From positions 2,581,834-2,645,833 of the forward strand of contig CM030944.1 in the NCBI GenBank assembly GCA_018136815.1: DNA of 64,000 nt, read 5' to 3'. The notes beneath the pieces are model-generated. The model had not been told where the DNA came from. It saw only the letters and a list, made by a program, of their open reading frames with translations, and made no database searches. The stretch's first letter is position 1, and each line of letters opens with the position of its first letter. A program made the translations under genes and the position numbers. Shown here piece by piece: positions 10,141 through 19,868 of the stretch. The stretch is from Isochrysis galbana. Its lineage: Eukaryota > Haptophyta > Isochrysidales > Isochrysidaceae.

Positions 10141-10640
10141 TAGGTGAAAAAAAAACAATCACCTGGCCCTCTTTTGACGGAACGCGACTTCTCCGCGCTC
10201 TCTCTCCCCTCTCCTGCAGGCACGCGCGATGGCGCGCCTGCGACAGGCCTGCAGCTGCCTCTGGCGCCCCCCTGGAGGCTCCTGGAGGCCAGCTCAGGGG
10301 CCAGAGGAGGCTGGGGCTGGGCCCAGGTCTCCCCTGCCTCTCCCTCGCTGGCGCTCCTGGGCCTCAGGGGCCCCCACTCTGCACCTGTCTGCCTGTCGAA
10401 CAGGGAGGGAGGGGGGGTTGGAGCGATGGGCTGGCCACGACAGGCCAGGACGCGCGAGGCAGGCGAGCCTGCCAGGGAGAGAGTGGGTCAGCAGGGCAGT
10501 GGGCTCCTGGCAAGCCATCAGGCGTGCCAGGAGCATGGGTGGTTCCTCCCCCATGGCAGGGGAGGAGGAGGAGTGGAGAGGGGGGGGGGCTCGTGCCCCC
10601 CCCATGGGCGAACTAAGTATAAACTTAGTTGCAACGCGGC
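10141..10640 (+). repeat. GC-rich repeat ending in the AACTAAGTATAAACTTAGTT palindrome
   Basis: The tract ends with cgtgccccccccatgggcga followed by a near-perfect palindrome, aactaagtataaacttagtt, at about 10611-10630. The same junction occurs inverted at about 61020-61085. The LINE coding homology begins just after the palindrome, so this marks either the element's truncation point or a separate repeat it landed beside. Confidence 0.5.
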
Positions 10641-11517
10641 AAGGGAAAGAACATCAAGAAATAGCCAAGGCTATCGACGAGCTCGCACTACTCGGACCCC
10701 GAACCGGGCCCGTGGTAGCGCACCCGGGCTGGCGGACGAATATGCCATACGCAAAGGAAGGGTCGCTCTTGACGCAATCACCGTCTCCGACATCGCCAAA
10801 GAAGTGATTAAAACAAACCGAAAACACGCCCCGCAAGCGGCGAAGACCGCGTGGGAGAATAGACTGAACATCACGAAAGACGAATGGAAACATATAGCTC
10901 GACTCTACACAATGCCGCTACTAAAGCACACGGATAAACATCTACACTTCAAACATATTACCCACCGAAGGATCGGCACTAGAAACAGATTCCCGGATAG
11001 CCTGACAAACAAATGCAGACTATGCCACGTCCACCAAGAAAGATCGTGTCATCTAGCATGGTGCCCTGCGATTAAAACAATATTCGAAACTATAGACGCT
11101 CTTGCAAGGCATACGCCTCCTCCCAAAAGATCGCGTGTACAGATAGCGAAGGACAGACTCTTTGCATACCCCGGTACGACCACCCCCGACAGCCTTAAAG
11201 CGCTCTATATAATTGCATGGAAATACATTATAAAAGACTTCTATAGAGTAGACTACGAGGCATACAGTTTCCATTACATACCAGTCCTTGAATCCACGCT
11301 AACGAGGTTTGCCACCCTGGTACGAGGCAATACCGTGTCGGACCCCCGAAACTCCATGCGAACATATAAGGCCGCTCAGGGGAGAAAACCTAAGATCAAA
11401 AAAACGACGGAACTCAGCACCCCCATGTTTATCGAAGACAAGAAAGGCAGGCTACAACTCAGTAAGGAATTCGGCCTCGTAGCGAAAGCTCTCGGATTAG
11501 ACGAGAGACTCGCATAA
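10640..11517 (+). mobile_element. LINE (non-LTR retrotransposon), C-terminal part of ORF2
   Basis: The frame ending at 11517 encodes the tail of a LINE polyprotein. It has ITHRRIGTRNRFPDSLTNK leading into a Cys/His cluster (CRLCHVHQERSCHLAWCP), the zinc-knuckle-like motif that follows the reverse transcriptase in many non-LTR elements. A conserved-looking basic tail follows, ending GLVAKALGLDERLA. The reverse transcriptase itself is absent, which is the usual 5' truncation of LINE copies. A LINE RT lacking this tail is encoded on the minus strand at 44201-45596. The two could be parts of one family, but they do not overlap, so this is unproven. Confidence 0.75.
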
Positions 11518-11865
11518 CGCGACGCGTCACCACGCTCTGACAGATAATTCGGATGGGCGGTTAGCCACAACTCGAAAGCACTGAGTGATCGCCCGCGCGC
11601 ATTCGTATAACGACACCCTGCAACACTTTCTGTATAGACAGGTCACTCAACGGAACAGGAGGAAGGAGAGAACTTGCTGTTGGGGATAGGTGCACCCCGC
11701 TTGGCTCGAACCCCCCGCACGACCCGGGCCCCTAAGTAGAGCACGAGGGGAGTTGCCGCAAGGCAGGGAGTGGGGGAGTGGGAAGAGAAAGGGCGTGGCT
11801 TCGAGAGCGTCTTCCAGTGCCACGAGTGAGGCGAGAATATTAAAATGTTTTTTTTTCTCCGTTGT
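11518..11865 (+). repeat. LINE 3' untranslated region and tail
   Basis: Follows the LINE stop codon and ends ggcgagaatattaaaatg then a T run. Characteristic blocks are caggtcactcaacggaac, gagcacgaggggagttgccg and gggcgtggcttcgagagcgt. The same blocks in the same order occur inverted at 45655-45890. Shorter tails are at 47094-47170 and 61128-61285. This defines the 3' end of the family. Confidence 0.75.
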
Positions 11866-12516
11866 CTCTTCCCCCCCTCCCAAGACTACACGGTAGTCTT
11901 TAAGACTACGCGTTTGCGCAACCACTTTCGTCGGAGGCAGGTTGGGGAGCGGGGCCTTAGTCTTAGGTTAGAAGGACCTCAACGAGGGCAGGCACTTGGC
12001 CATAGAGCTCAAAACATTTAGGATTAAGGACTGCGGGCAGTGCACGAGAGTGCGCAAGTGTGAAGCTTGCGCTCCCTTACTGCTTTTGCTCTCGAACGAC
12101 CTTTCTCAGGCCTACACTGTGTGGCCGCGATGTCTTTCTCCTCTACCCCCAACTAGTGGTACTGCGCTGCCTGCAGTGTAGCAGTTTGCCACAGTATGCA
12201 CACGTCATCTCCCATCGTATCCATTCGTGTATCGAGCGTGTGGGCTATGTAGCTGACATCAAGGTCGTATCCATCCGTGTATCGAGCGTTTGGGCTATCT
12301 AGCTGACATCAACCTCTCACTCCGAAACCCTACGGCGTTGTGTCATTCGAAGCGAGGAACGACCACCCACGACTAAGCGAAGTGATGACATTCACGTCAC
12401 CATCGACGACTTCATGGCAAGTGGTCGAGCGAGGAGTATCATGGTGGTATATTCTGAGGGCGAACCTCACATTGTTGAGAGGCAAAGCTTGGAATGGAGC
12501 TGCTTGGACATAGGCA
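11866..12516. other. Intergenic with a local duplication
   Basis: No gene is supported. At about 12222-12312 a unit of about 46 bp is duplicated side by side (ccgtgtatcgagcgt ... gggctatctagctgacatca), with a few differences between copies. The rest is unremarkable and forms the 3' flank of the FKBP gene. Confidence 0.5.
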
Positions 12517-13773
12517 CTACCTGCGGTACAGCTCCGAATCCAACTGCCGGATGCTCTCCCCAAAGAGGTCGACATCTAGAGCCTCTTCTGTGCCTGGCTG
12601 AACGGCCACCTTCTTGTTCACGAAGCCCTCGAGTCCCTTGTCCGGCGCATTACCCTGGGTCAACAAGGTAGAGGCAATCATTAAATCAACGTGCACTACA
12701 ATCTGGATTGGAGACGCTCTTCTACGGATGAGTTTGTAGCGGACCTGCCACAAGAATGGTCTTTGATCCTCCGGCAGTGCGTATGGGATGAAAGACAAGA
12801 ACAAGATGACGGTTGCCCAGTTTACACGGATGCGTCGGCCACGAGCTGTTAGCTTCGCAGCTGTCGCCTCAAAGCCAGTCTTCTCCCCGAGCACCTGAAG
12901 CGATTGGATTGAATCAAGCAATCATTCGATGAATTCGTCACCAGTCACACAAGGAGTGTGGTGTGCAGATCTATAGCTACGTTTTAGTCTGCGAGTGGCA
13001 TGCAGCGCCAAGTAAGCAGGTAGATGGTTCGACGAACATTATCATGCAACGATGTCAACACAATGCCAAAAATGGAGCTTGCCAAGAACCACAGATGGCA
13101 TCTCACCTCAACATCGAAACGGATGGTGTCCTCACTCGACATTTCTCCACCGCCAGACTGGGGGCGCAGGTCAGATGAAGGCGGAAGCAGAACCCGGCGC
13201 TTACCGCCTATCTTCATTCCCGAGATCATCTCAAGGATCACAGGTAGCTCTGGCTCCCCCAATGCCACCTGCATCGCAGACAGCATTGATTTCGGTCTCT
13301 TCAGTTGGAGCTGTCACTGGCGTGGCGATAGGTCAGCAGCATGGGTACCGCTGTCGACTCGATCTCCCGACTGTCACGGCGAAACCGCACGTGCACACCC
13401 CAGCCAAGAGCGGAGAATGCCCTTGTCCACTTACCGTGAGCGGCGATGCGCGCCCGTCAAACTCGACGCGCCGTCCATCGCTGAGGAGTGAGCCCTCACA
13501 GCGTACGCTGAGCACCTTAGGTGCAGCGACTAAATCGCCGCTGCCCTCTATCTCGTCGACATACCGCAGCCCTGACTTCGTTGTGCTCCAGACCACCTTC
13601 GCACTCGGGTCAGCAGCTGCCGGTGGCTGATCTGCGCCGCCCTCCATCAAGCGGATAGGAGCGCACACGCGCGGTGTCCAGGCGGGGTGGGAGAGGGAGA
13701 AGAGCGTCCCTGCCCCGAGAGTCAGCCCCGGCGACGCCGCGAATGCCAGTAGGAGAGGTACCTTCCAGCACAT
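12517..13773 (-). CDS. FKBP-type peptidyl-prolyl isomerase, predicted organelle-targeted with C-terminal membrane helix
   Basis: Predicted prolyl cis-trans isomerase of 292 aa in three exons: 13773-13435, 13268-13107 and 12894-12517. All junctions are GT-AG and in phase 0 (donors gtaagt and gtgaga; acceptors gcag and tcag). The leader MCWKVPLLLAFAASPGLTLG looks like a signal peptide, and the following basic, Ser/Pro-rich stretch suits a complex-plastid transit peptide. The FKBP domain begins TKSGLRYVDEIEGSG and continues across intron 1. It ends with SGMKIGGKRRVLLPP and EDTIRFDVE. Exon 3 adds a hydrophobic segment (VILFLSFIPYALP) and a charged tail not found in small FKBPs, suggesting anchoring to a plastid membrane. 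Some canonical active-site aromatics are not obvious, so catalytic activity is uncertain. The last exon end is taken as the in-frame stop. Confidence 0.85.
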
Positions 13774-14065
13774 CTCTTTTAATTTACGCGGACCGACCGA
13801 CCGGTCAACCACGAGGTGGAGGGGAGACGGACAAGGGCGAAAGCGAGAGGAGAAGATGAGAGAAAGAGGGGGGGGAAGAGAGAGAGATCAGGAGAGGAGA
13901 TAGAGAGAAGATCAAGCAAGAAGGGACAATTAGACGAGAGACACGAACGAATCAGCGAGAAAAAGTACTCCTAGATGGACAGAGAAGGAGAGAGAGAGTG
14001 AAGAAGAACATGACGTTCGCCACGTTTCTACTCCTACGAGTGCCAACTAGATGATTGATGATTCG
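13774..14065. other. GA-rich upstream region of the FKBP gene
   Basis: Purine-rich on the plus strand (gagaaagaggggggggaaga and similar), with runs of GA. It lies directly upstream of the FKBP start and probably contains its promoter. No specific motif stands out. Confidence 0.4.
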
Positions 14066-14246
14066 TCAGAGTATTATTGTTGTGTTAGTATAACCTTAGT
14101 GCTGCGGGACCGTAGCCCTTCCGACGGCAACGGAGCCCCTACCCCGCGATGGGGGTGTGCGCGGTTGGCGCATGGCTCGTCCGGTGTATGTGGCTAGGAA
14201 TGCTAGCTAACAAGATGTCATACGACGCTATAAATAAGTTCTAACA
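14066..14246 (+). repeat. copia LTR copy with adjoining primer-binding-like site
   Basis: Starts TCAGAGTATTATTGTTGTG and carries the same blocks as the LTR at 7272 (gcaacggagcccctaccccg; gcatggctcgtccgg). It then has a TATA-like ctataaataag and ends ttctaaca. TGGTACC follows at once, resembling the first bases of the initiator-tRNA primer site TGGTATC. This is therefore a 5' LTR with diverged primer site, or a solo LTR. Confidence 0.65.
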
Positions 14247-14850
14247 TGGTACCCCCGCCGAGAGGTCACCGCAATCCGCAATCTCCATGACCATGACACC
14301 AGCGCGCGCGTCGACGCTCAAGGGTGCAACACATCATCGAATTGACTCGACAAATTCGATGGAAATCTTTCCTTTGAATTTGTGGCTGCCGAGTGCGCCA
14401 CGCGTTCCCACAACAAGTGGGACCCGGACAATATGGCCAGTCTACACAAATTCTTCAGTGGTGGCAGATCCGCAGGCATTCACCAGTTCAAGTGTGGGAA
14501 GGGCACTTTACCACATCGAATCACTCCAAGCATCCCTCAGCTCTTACTTCTAGGGTTGTGGGGGTCGTGCGACGAAAGCAACGGCCTGTCGCATCCGCGA
14601 TCGACTTCCGACCTTCTGCTACTTCGTGCGTCTTCGCGCTTGATCGCGCTTGTTTGCCGCGGAGTTCTACTCGTAACTTGTAGGACTCTTCTTTCGTAAT
14701 TCGCCATCGCTCCTTGCCGTCGCGCCCCTTTGTGGCCTGTCTCGCCTCTGTCTCGCTCCTTCGCACCTTGGGCCTTGCTAGCCTATCCGCTATCCGGGGC
14801 TGTCTCCACCTGCTCACCCAGGGTGGAGAGTGGAGATTAGACCGCCCCGG
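14247..14850 (+). other. Probable degraded retroelement interior (Gag-like), no intact gene
   Basis: Follows an LTR and contains a short frame from about 14355 with KFDGNLSFEFVAAECATR and HNKWDPDNMASLHKFF. This has the look of a Gag start, but I cannot match it to a family. It runs out by about 14540 and the rest is unassigned. Confidence 0.35.
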
Positions 14851-15190
14851 AAGTCACCTTCACGCAGCCTCGCGATGCCTGCGTGCACTTCGAGCGCGCC
14901 GTCGACCGACCGGCCGTCGCTGGGCCGGATGGTAACCCCCTTCGCGTGCGTGGCTACGCCACGATTGTTTTCTCTTTCGCTCGCGTCGAATTCGAATTCC
15001 GCCACCGCTTTCTCATTGTCGATGGCGCGCCCATGTTGCTCCTGGGAAATGATTTCCTGGGAGCGCACGCTGCCTGCATCAACCTTGCCGCCGCCGCCGA
15101 TGGCGATAGCTGCCTCACTCTCAACGTCGGTAACCGCCGCATTCACACAAGCGTGTCCACGCGCCCTCGCTCCGCGAAGGCGCCGCTCAC
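14850..15190 (+). pseudogene. Retropepsin-like aspartic protease fragment of an LTR retrotransposon
   Basis: The plus-strand frame 14883-15473 begins with a block that reads FRHRFLIVDGAPMLLLGNDF, the second half of a retroviral-type protease (the hydrophobic flap-to-LLGND region). The catalytic DTG triad expected upstream is not visible. From about 15205 the frame enters a minisatellite and becomes repetitive (TAAERAEE units). It is therefore a fragment and not a working protein. The element could be copia or gypsy class. Confidence 0.5.
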
Positions 15191-15204
15191 AGTAAGTCGC
15201 GTTC

Positions 15205-15440
15205 CGTCAAAAGAGGAGGCGGAGGATGTGACGGCGGCGGAGAGGGCGGAGGAGGTGACGGCGGCGGATATGGTGGAGGAGATGACGGCGGCAGAGAGGG
15301 CGGAGGCGGAGAAGGCAATGGAGGCGATGACGGCGGCGGAGAGGGCGGAGGCGGAGAAGGCAATGGAGGGGATGACGGCGGCGGAGAGGGCGGAGGAGTT
15401 GACGGCGGCGGAGAGGGCGGAGGAGGTGACGGCGGCGGAG
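15205..15440 (+). repeat. G-rich minisatellite (short relative of the 35-44 kb array)
   Basis: Imperfect tandem units of the type ggcggcggagagggcggagg. The minus strand reads as Ser/Pro repeats. It ends at about 15440 with gatgaaaactcagc, a sequence also present at about 9978. It is next to family A satellite and terminus (15775-16046), the same arrangement, inverted, as at 34684-44100. Confidence 0.75.
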
Positions 15441-15774
15441 AGAATGAAGAAGATGAAAACTCAGCACGCGTAGCTGGGTATAATAGACCAAAAAGAAAAC
15501 AAATAATATTGAGCCTTGTGTATACCAATAAGAAAACAAATAACACTTTCGCTACCCGTCGCGGTGCCCCTGTGCCCTGTGGTGCCCCCATGGATTCCGA
15601 CGACCTGGACCCCAATGTGAGGGAGGCTGCTGGCTTGGCGCCGCCCACCTCGCCCTCGCATGATGCCTCCGCTCCCGCGAGCGACGACCCGCCCCCGTTC
15701 GAGCCGAGCGGAGGCGAGCTGCAGGATAGCGTGCGGCGCGCTCGCCGATCGTCGATCGGCTGCGTAACGAAACA
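15441..15774. other. Spacer inside family A copy 2, no gene supported
   Basis: Contains a small A/T-rich imperfect repeat (aagaaaacaaataa appears twice, 15490-15545) and a GC-rich stretch. It is open in more than one frame. No protein family is recognisable. Confidence 0.4.
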
Positions 15775-16046
15775 TCTCTTATATGGCCAGTTTACGTAGT
15801 TGTGGGCCGCAGGGGCTACACACATGGAACGGGTTGACATGCGCGCGCACGGCGTATCCGCGGGGGGACCGATGCACATCGCGCCGTGCCCATGCACGGC
15901 GTGCACCGATGTGATTAGCGAAGAAGCTTTGACGGCGTCTCTCTCTTATAATTTTAACAAGATCTAATGTTAAACAACTACAATACAACTGTGGACATTT
16001 GATCGCTCAATTCGACTGATGTCCCACTATTGACGGAACGACACCT
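15775..16046 (-). mobile_element. Family A copy 2: satellite unit plus conserved terminus, inverted
   Basis: The minus strand reads from the terminus at 16046 (AGGTGTCGTTCCGTCAAT) through caaatgtccacag into the satellite landmark gcacggcgcgatgtgcatcg and on to the tail ataagagatgtttcgttacg. It is the mirror image of 34684-35000, and very similar to it. Confidence 0.7.
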
Positions 16047-16093
16047 CCCCCCGCGGTGCATGTTCCCCCGGGGGGACGCCGTGTCAACGCTTT

Positions 16094-16420
16094 TCAAAGC
16101 AACGGTGTAACGTCCCAACCTTCACCCTTCATATATTCTAGTGTCATCCTCCTGGGGTCCATCCGCATATTTTGTTCTATACGGTTGAACTCGTATATCA
16201 GTTCTTCTAGGTAAAAACGGTAGTCCGGTAGAGTTTTAATATTCCAACCTTCACGCATCATCTCCTTCATTATGTCAATGTTGTCGTATTTATTATTATC
16301 GTCTGGTCTGTCCATTCCGAAGTATTCCTGCGCGTCTGCTACTTCCCGTAATTTTTCATTCTTCCGTTTCCTGTACTCGGTTAAAGAGTCGTTTCCTCGA
16401 AAGTATATGCGCGGATACAT
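16094..16420 (-). CDS. Orphan ORF in an AT-rich island
   Basis: A 108-aa frame from the ATG at 16420, which I do not recognise. It is rich in Met, Tyr, Glu, Asn and Arg (MYPRIYFRGNDSLTEYRKRK at the start). It has an internal near-repeat: MMREGWNIKTLP, then MKGEGWDVTPLL at the end. Base and codon use are clearly more A/T-rich than any neighbouring gene. It sits between two GC-rich satellite blocks. The style is that of a large DNA virus, phage or organelle gene, which suggests transferred DNA, but it might also be part of the adjacent mobile element. No intron or promoter is evident. Confidence 0.45.
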   Translation of the reverse strand: MYPRIYFRGNDSLTEYRKRKNEKLREVADAQEYFGMDRPDDNNKYDNIDIMKEMMREGWNIKTLPDYRFYLEELIYEFNRIEQNMRMDPRRMTLEYMKGEGWDVTPLL

Positions 16421-16574
16421 GTTCCCTACTTGCCCAGGAAGAAAAAAAATGATGGGAGATCAAAACACCAAATTACTCCCTCTGTCACCAAAAATATATA
16501 ATCCTTAATAGCTCGTGTAGATTTGTATGGCCGTCGATGGGATGTGTAGAGAGTGGGAAGTGGTTTTTCACCCG
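16421..16574. other. AT-rich flank with mariner/Stowaway-like end
   Basis: Contains ttactccctctgtcaccaaa at about 16470. This resembles the CTCCCTCCGT-type terminal repeat of Stowaway/Tc1-mariner elements (compare 46558). No matching second end is visible nearby. Confidence 0.3.
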
Positions 16575-17470
16575 CGGGGGGCGCAGGTGCACATCGCGCC
16601 GTGCCCACGCACGGCGTGCACATTGTGATTGCAAGTCATCACAGGTGCTGGTTTACGTAGTTGTGGGTACACAGAGGGAACGGGTTGACATGCGCACGCA
16701 CGGCGTATCCGCGGGGGGACCGATGCACATCGCGCCGTGCCCATGCACGGCGTGCACCGATGTGATTAGCGAAGAAGCTTTGACGGCGTCTCTGCAGGAG
16801 CCTTCTCTCTCTGGTAGGTCGGTGAGAGGGGGAGGGGGGGGGGGGAGGAGGAGGGGGGGGCGAGTGGCGAGACTAAAAGACTGACCAGTTGTTTACGTTA
16901 GTGTTCTCGCTATATACTGTAATAATTCCCCGGTCCCAGGGGTACCCCCAGGGTTCCCGCCCGCCCTCCGCGCCCAAAGCCCAAAGTTCCCCCGCGGAAA
17001 GAGTGAACGCACGGCGTGCACCTTCCTGGAAGTTGCTATGCGCACGCATGGCGCCCCCGCGCGGGGGGGCCGATGCACATCGCGCCGTGCCCATGCACGG
17101 CGTGCACAATGTGATTGCAAGTCATCACACGTGCTGCGTAAATAAAGAAACATCTCTTATACTGCTAGTTTACGTAGTTGTGGGCCTTGGAGGGTACGCA
17201 GAGGGAAAACGTTGGCATGCGCACGCACGGCGTCTCCGCGGGGGGACCGATGCACATCGCGCCGTGCCCATGCACGGCGTGCACGATATGATTGCAAGTC
17301 ATCACAGGTGCTCCGTGAGAAATATCTATTAAACTGCATGTTTATGTAGTTGTCGGCCTTAGATAGAGGAAACGCAGAGGAAAAGCGTTGGCACGGCGTC
17401 CCCTCGGGGGAACATGCACCGCGGGGAGAAGCAGAGAAAAAAGTTGTTATGCCCACGCACGGCTAGTCTT
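16575..17470 (-). repeat. Cluster of family A satellite units, inverted
   Basis: The landmark cgccgtgcccatgcacgg (or one-base variants) recurs at about 16599, 16733, 17083 and 17261. Each is followed by cgtgcac..tgatt..gcaagtcatcac and a tag reading agtttacgtagttgtgggcc. Spacing is irregular (about 130-350 bp) because some units carry an extra block (ttcccccgcggaaagagtga). A run of G/A low complexity lies at 16826-16870. The cluster leads into the terminus at 17560. Confidence 0.75.
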
Positions 17471-17560
17471 CGTTTAATTTTAAAATACTGCTGTATACAT
17501 AACTATGGACATTTGATCGCTCAATTCGACTGATGCCCCACAATTGACGGAACGACACCT
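17471..17560 (-). mobile_element. Family A terminus (copy 3), inverted
   Basis: Reads, on the minus strand, AGGTGTCGTTCCGTCAATTG then catcagtcgaattgagcgat and tccatagttatg. It is closest to the copy at 3767 (both share the short ttttaaaat tract further inward). The outside flank is unrelated to the other copies. Confidence 0.65.
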
Positions 17561-17599
17561 TCTTCTCGCGCCCTGTTTGGGTAAGAGGACGGGGGCGCC

Positions 17600-17940
17600 A
17601 GAACCAGGAGGGAAGGGCCGCGGCTCGCCGCGGCCACTCGCTTCTGCTTCGGCGAGAGAGATCAGCGCTTCTGGGCTCCTATTTCACGAGTGCCCCCCCC
17701 CCCCCTGTGTTGTTTTTACCCGAAAGGGGTTTTCCCCCAGCGTGGACTCGAGGAAAGGGCGTGCTGGGGTGCGCAGGGTCGGTGCGTGCACTGGGGGGAG
17801 GACAAATATCGAGGGGAGGGGGCAGTGCCCCCTCCCCCTGGTGCCACTCGGACACTTGGCTCGTCAGGCATGGCGGGATTCTGGGGCACGGAAAAGTTGT
17901 GTCCAATTAGCTAGTGGGGTTGGCTAGAATATAACATTAA
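17600..17940 (+). repeat. Dispersed repeat family B (copy 1)
   Basis: The core from about 17660 (gcgcttctgggctcctat) to 17935 (ccaattagctagtggggttg, then ataacatta) is almost the same as 31440-31715. Shared internal blocks are cgaaaggggttttcccccag and gtgcactggggggaggacaa. A partial third copy is at 19525-19595. There is no coding content. Size and structure suit a SINE or non-autonomous element. Confidence 0.8.
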
Positions 17941-18149
17941 TTCTTATTTTCTTAATATTTTCTCTGCTACATCGTGAAAAATCGTGCACATCCTAGCTCT
18001 CGAGAGTTACGATCACATAGGCGAAAAATGGGATCTCACCTCAACAAAAGGAATGGATTGAGGTTGAGAAGCATGACAATGGCGCCCAATGCAAAATGCG
18101 GTGGAATACGGACACGGATTAGATGCAGGATATAATGTGGGCGCTTGCA
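17941..18149. other. Intergenic, nothing recognised
   Basis: A/T-richer than average. It forms the 3' flank of the hypothetical gene that ends at 18150. Confidence 0.4.
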
Positions 18150-19152
18150 TCACTCCATCACTTCGGCCGAGCCCTCACATGCAACAGCGGTGTGTAGCGC
18201 AGCGATCGCTACTTGGAGCGAGGGCTGCGTCTTAAGTTCATCGAGCGTAATGACACCTCCAAAGTGACGCCACAACACCTCTGCGGAATGGTGTTCCACA
18301 TCGCTGAGGCATGGGATATGCAGCTTGTCCTGCGCTGACTCACGATTGTTGTTTTGATGCTGCTCCGCATGACCAGACGATTCGACTCCGTGTGAAGGCC
18401 CATCGGATGAAGTGCTGATTTTGCGCAATTTGCGCAGCAATTTATGCGCCGCCCTGGCATGCTCCGCCTCGAGAAATCCTCGATGGGAATTGCTTGGCTG
18501 CGGTGGTCGGAGACCGTTTCGACGGGTCCATTCGGCGAGACTTAGCAAACAGCATGCATTGACGCGCGCCGGGCATTGTGTGTGGTAAGCATGGCACGCA
18601 GCTGGAGAGCTTCCGCTGAATACTGCATCCGTGCCGCAGGAGGAGGGATTCTCATAGGCCAAACTAGAATCGTTAGGGGTCCCTCGCAGCTGTGCGAGCG
18701 GATGGCAGCTTGGCTTTGGCTCACGGACCACGGCATGGAGATACCACCGCACGGCCGTAGTGTGGTGCGTTGGATCCACAAGGATGGCAGCTGTAAAGCC
18801 TGCCAGATGGGCAGCAGATCGAAGAAGTTGAGCAGCAGAAGCGGTTCCAGCCGAGGGTGGGTGGTATTGAAACACTGCAGTCCGGCCACTCGCAGCGACA
18901 TGTCCACGCATATCTGCAGCGTTTTCCACGGGTGTTCTCAGCATGCGCCNNNNNNNNNNNNNNNNNNNNNNNNNNNNNNNNNNNNNNNNNNNNNNNNNNN
19001 NNNNNNNNNNNNNNNNNNNNNNNNNNNNNNNNNNNNNNNNNNNNNNNNNGCACGGCGGAGTTGGGAATGGCGGGTGAAGCGGGCACATCCTCCAAGGCGG
19101 GAGAATGAATGGCGGGCATAGGCGAGGGCGAGCGAGACGACGGAGCGGACAT
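18150..19152 (-). CDS. Hypothetical protein, interrupted by an assembly gap
   Basis: I do not recognise this gene. Minus-strand coding runs from an ATG at 19152 (MSAPSSRSPSPMPAIHSPAL) to the gap at 19049. It resumes at 18949 and stops at 18150, giving about 34 plus 266 residues around an unknown number of missing bases. The part after the gap contains a hydrophobic stretch, AAHLAGFTAAILVDPTHH, a Cys-rich middle (CHAYHTQCPARVNACC), a basic helix, AAHKLLRKLRKIS, and an acidic end near VLWRHFGGVITLDELK. Its composition is protein-like and the frame is open throughout. Whether the two sides share a frame or contain introns cannot be known. Confidence 0.45.
18950..19049. other. Assembly gap (100 N)
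   Basis: Exactly 100 N, the usual placeholder for a gap of unknown size. It falls inside the hypothetical gene. Confidence 1.
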
Positions 19153-19524
19153 GAGCGATTGACGATTGAGCGAGCGAGTGAGCGAGTGTGTGTTGTGGGT
19201 TTTGCTGTAAGATTGCTTGTTACAACGGGGGCGGGAAGCGAGAACGAGGAAGCGAGGGAGCGACAAACGTGGGCGACAGAGACCAACAGGGTGCGCATGA
19301 AGGCCATCGGTAAAATCATGCCGGAGGGGGGCCTGACGGATATATTTCCGCACGGCCGTCAGAGGCCCGAAATCGGGTATTTTTGGAAAAATTTGCCTGA
19401 AGATCCCCGGTTTTTTTTGCGGATTTCCCATACCGGAACATATAGGAAGCTTATTTAGGCCTTCGTTTGCCCATTACAAATGGTGCCCCCGCCCCCCCAC
19501 AGTGAGTGACCGGGCTAGGAAATT

Positions 19525-19600
19525 CCGAAATTCCGGGACTGAAAAGTTGTGTCCAATTAGCTAGTAGGATTGGCTAGGACATAACATTAATTTATTTTAT
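19525..19600 (+). repeat. Family B repeat, partial copy
   Basis: Carries gggactgaaaagttgtgtcc and aattagctagtaggattggc then acataacattaat, the 3' end of family B. Only the last 75 bases or so are present. Confidence 0.7.
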
Positions 19601-19664
19601 TAGGAGTCCCGCTTTCCTCCTTCAGCTCCCCTCATCATCACGACTAGAGTTATTAATACTGTTT

Positions 19665-19805
19665 TGGAAAGGAGAAGAGAGAGAAGAGTACTCCTACTCT
19701 ACACCTCTGGAGTAGAGTAGAGTAGAGCTAGAGTACTCTACTCTAGACTCTCTTCTAGAGAGAGTACTCTAGAGTAGAGTAAAATCCTGTGGAGAAGAGT
19801 AAATA
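19665..19805. repeat. CTAGAGTA low-complexity tract with nested palindromes
   Basis: Made of repeated agagtag/ctctac words (gtagagtagagtagagctag; tctcttctagagagagtact), so it can fold on itself. It lies 60-200 bases upstream of the sirtuin start and may sit in its promoter. A shorter stretch of the same words is at about 60960. Confidence 0.6.
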
Positions 19806-19868
19806 GAGAGTGAAGGGCAAGCAAGAGGAAGAAGAAGGACCTGATCGATCTGCCGCGAAACGGCGACG

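Noticed and set aside
12984-13106. Extension of FKBP exon 2 through its downstream open frame
   Set aside because: A good donor (gtgaga) ends the exon at 13107, and the next exon continues in phase. The read-through part is intron.
15187-15906. A minus-strand gene with a Ser/Pro tail
   Set aside because: Made of family A satellite, spacer and minisatellite read through. No conserved sequence.
16575-17470. A CRISPR-like array because of regularly recurring palindromic blocks
   Set aside because: Spacing is irregular, the intervening sequences are themselves repeated, and the genome is eukaryotic. It is a satellite.
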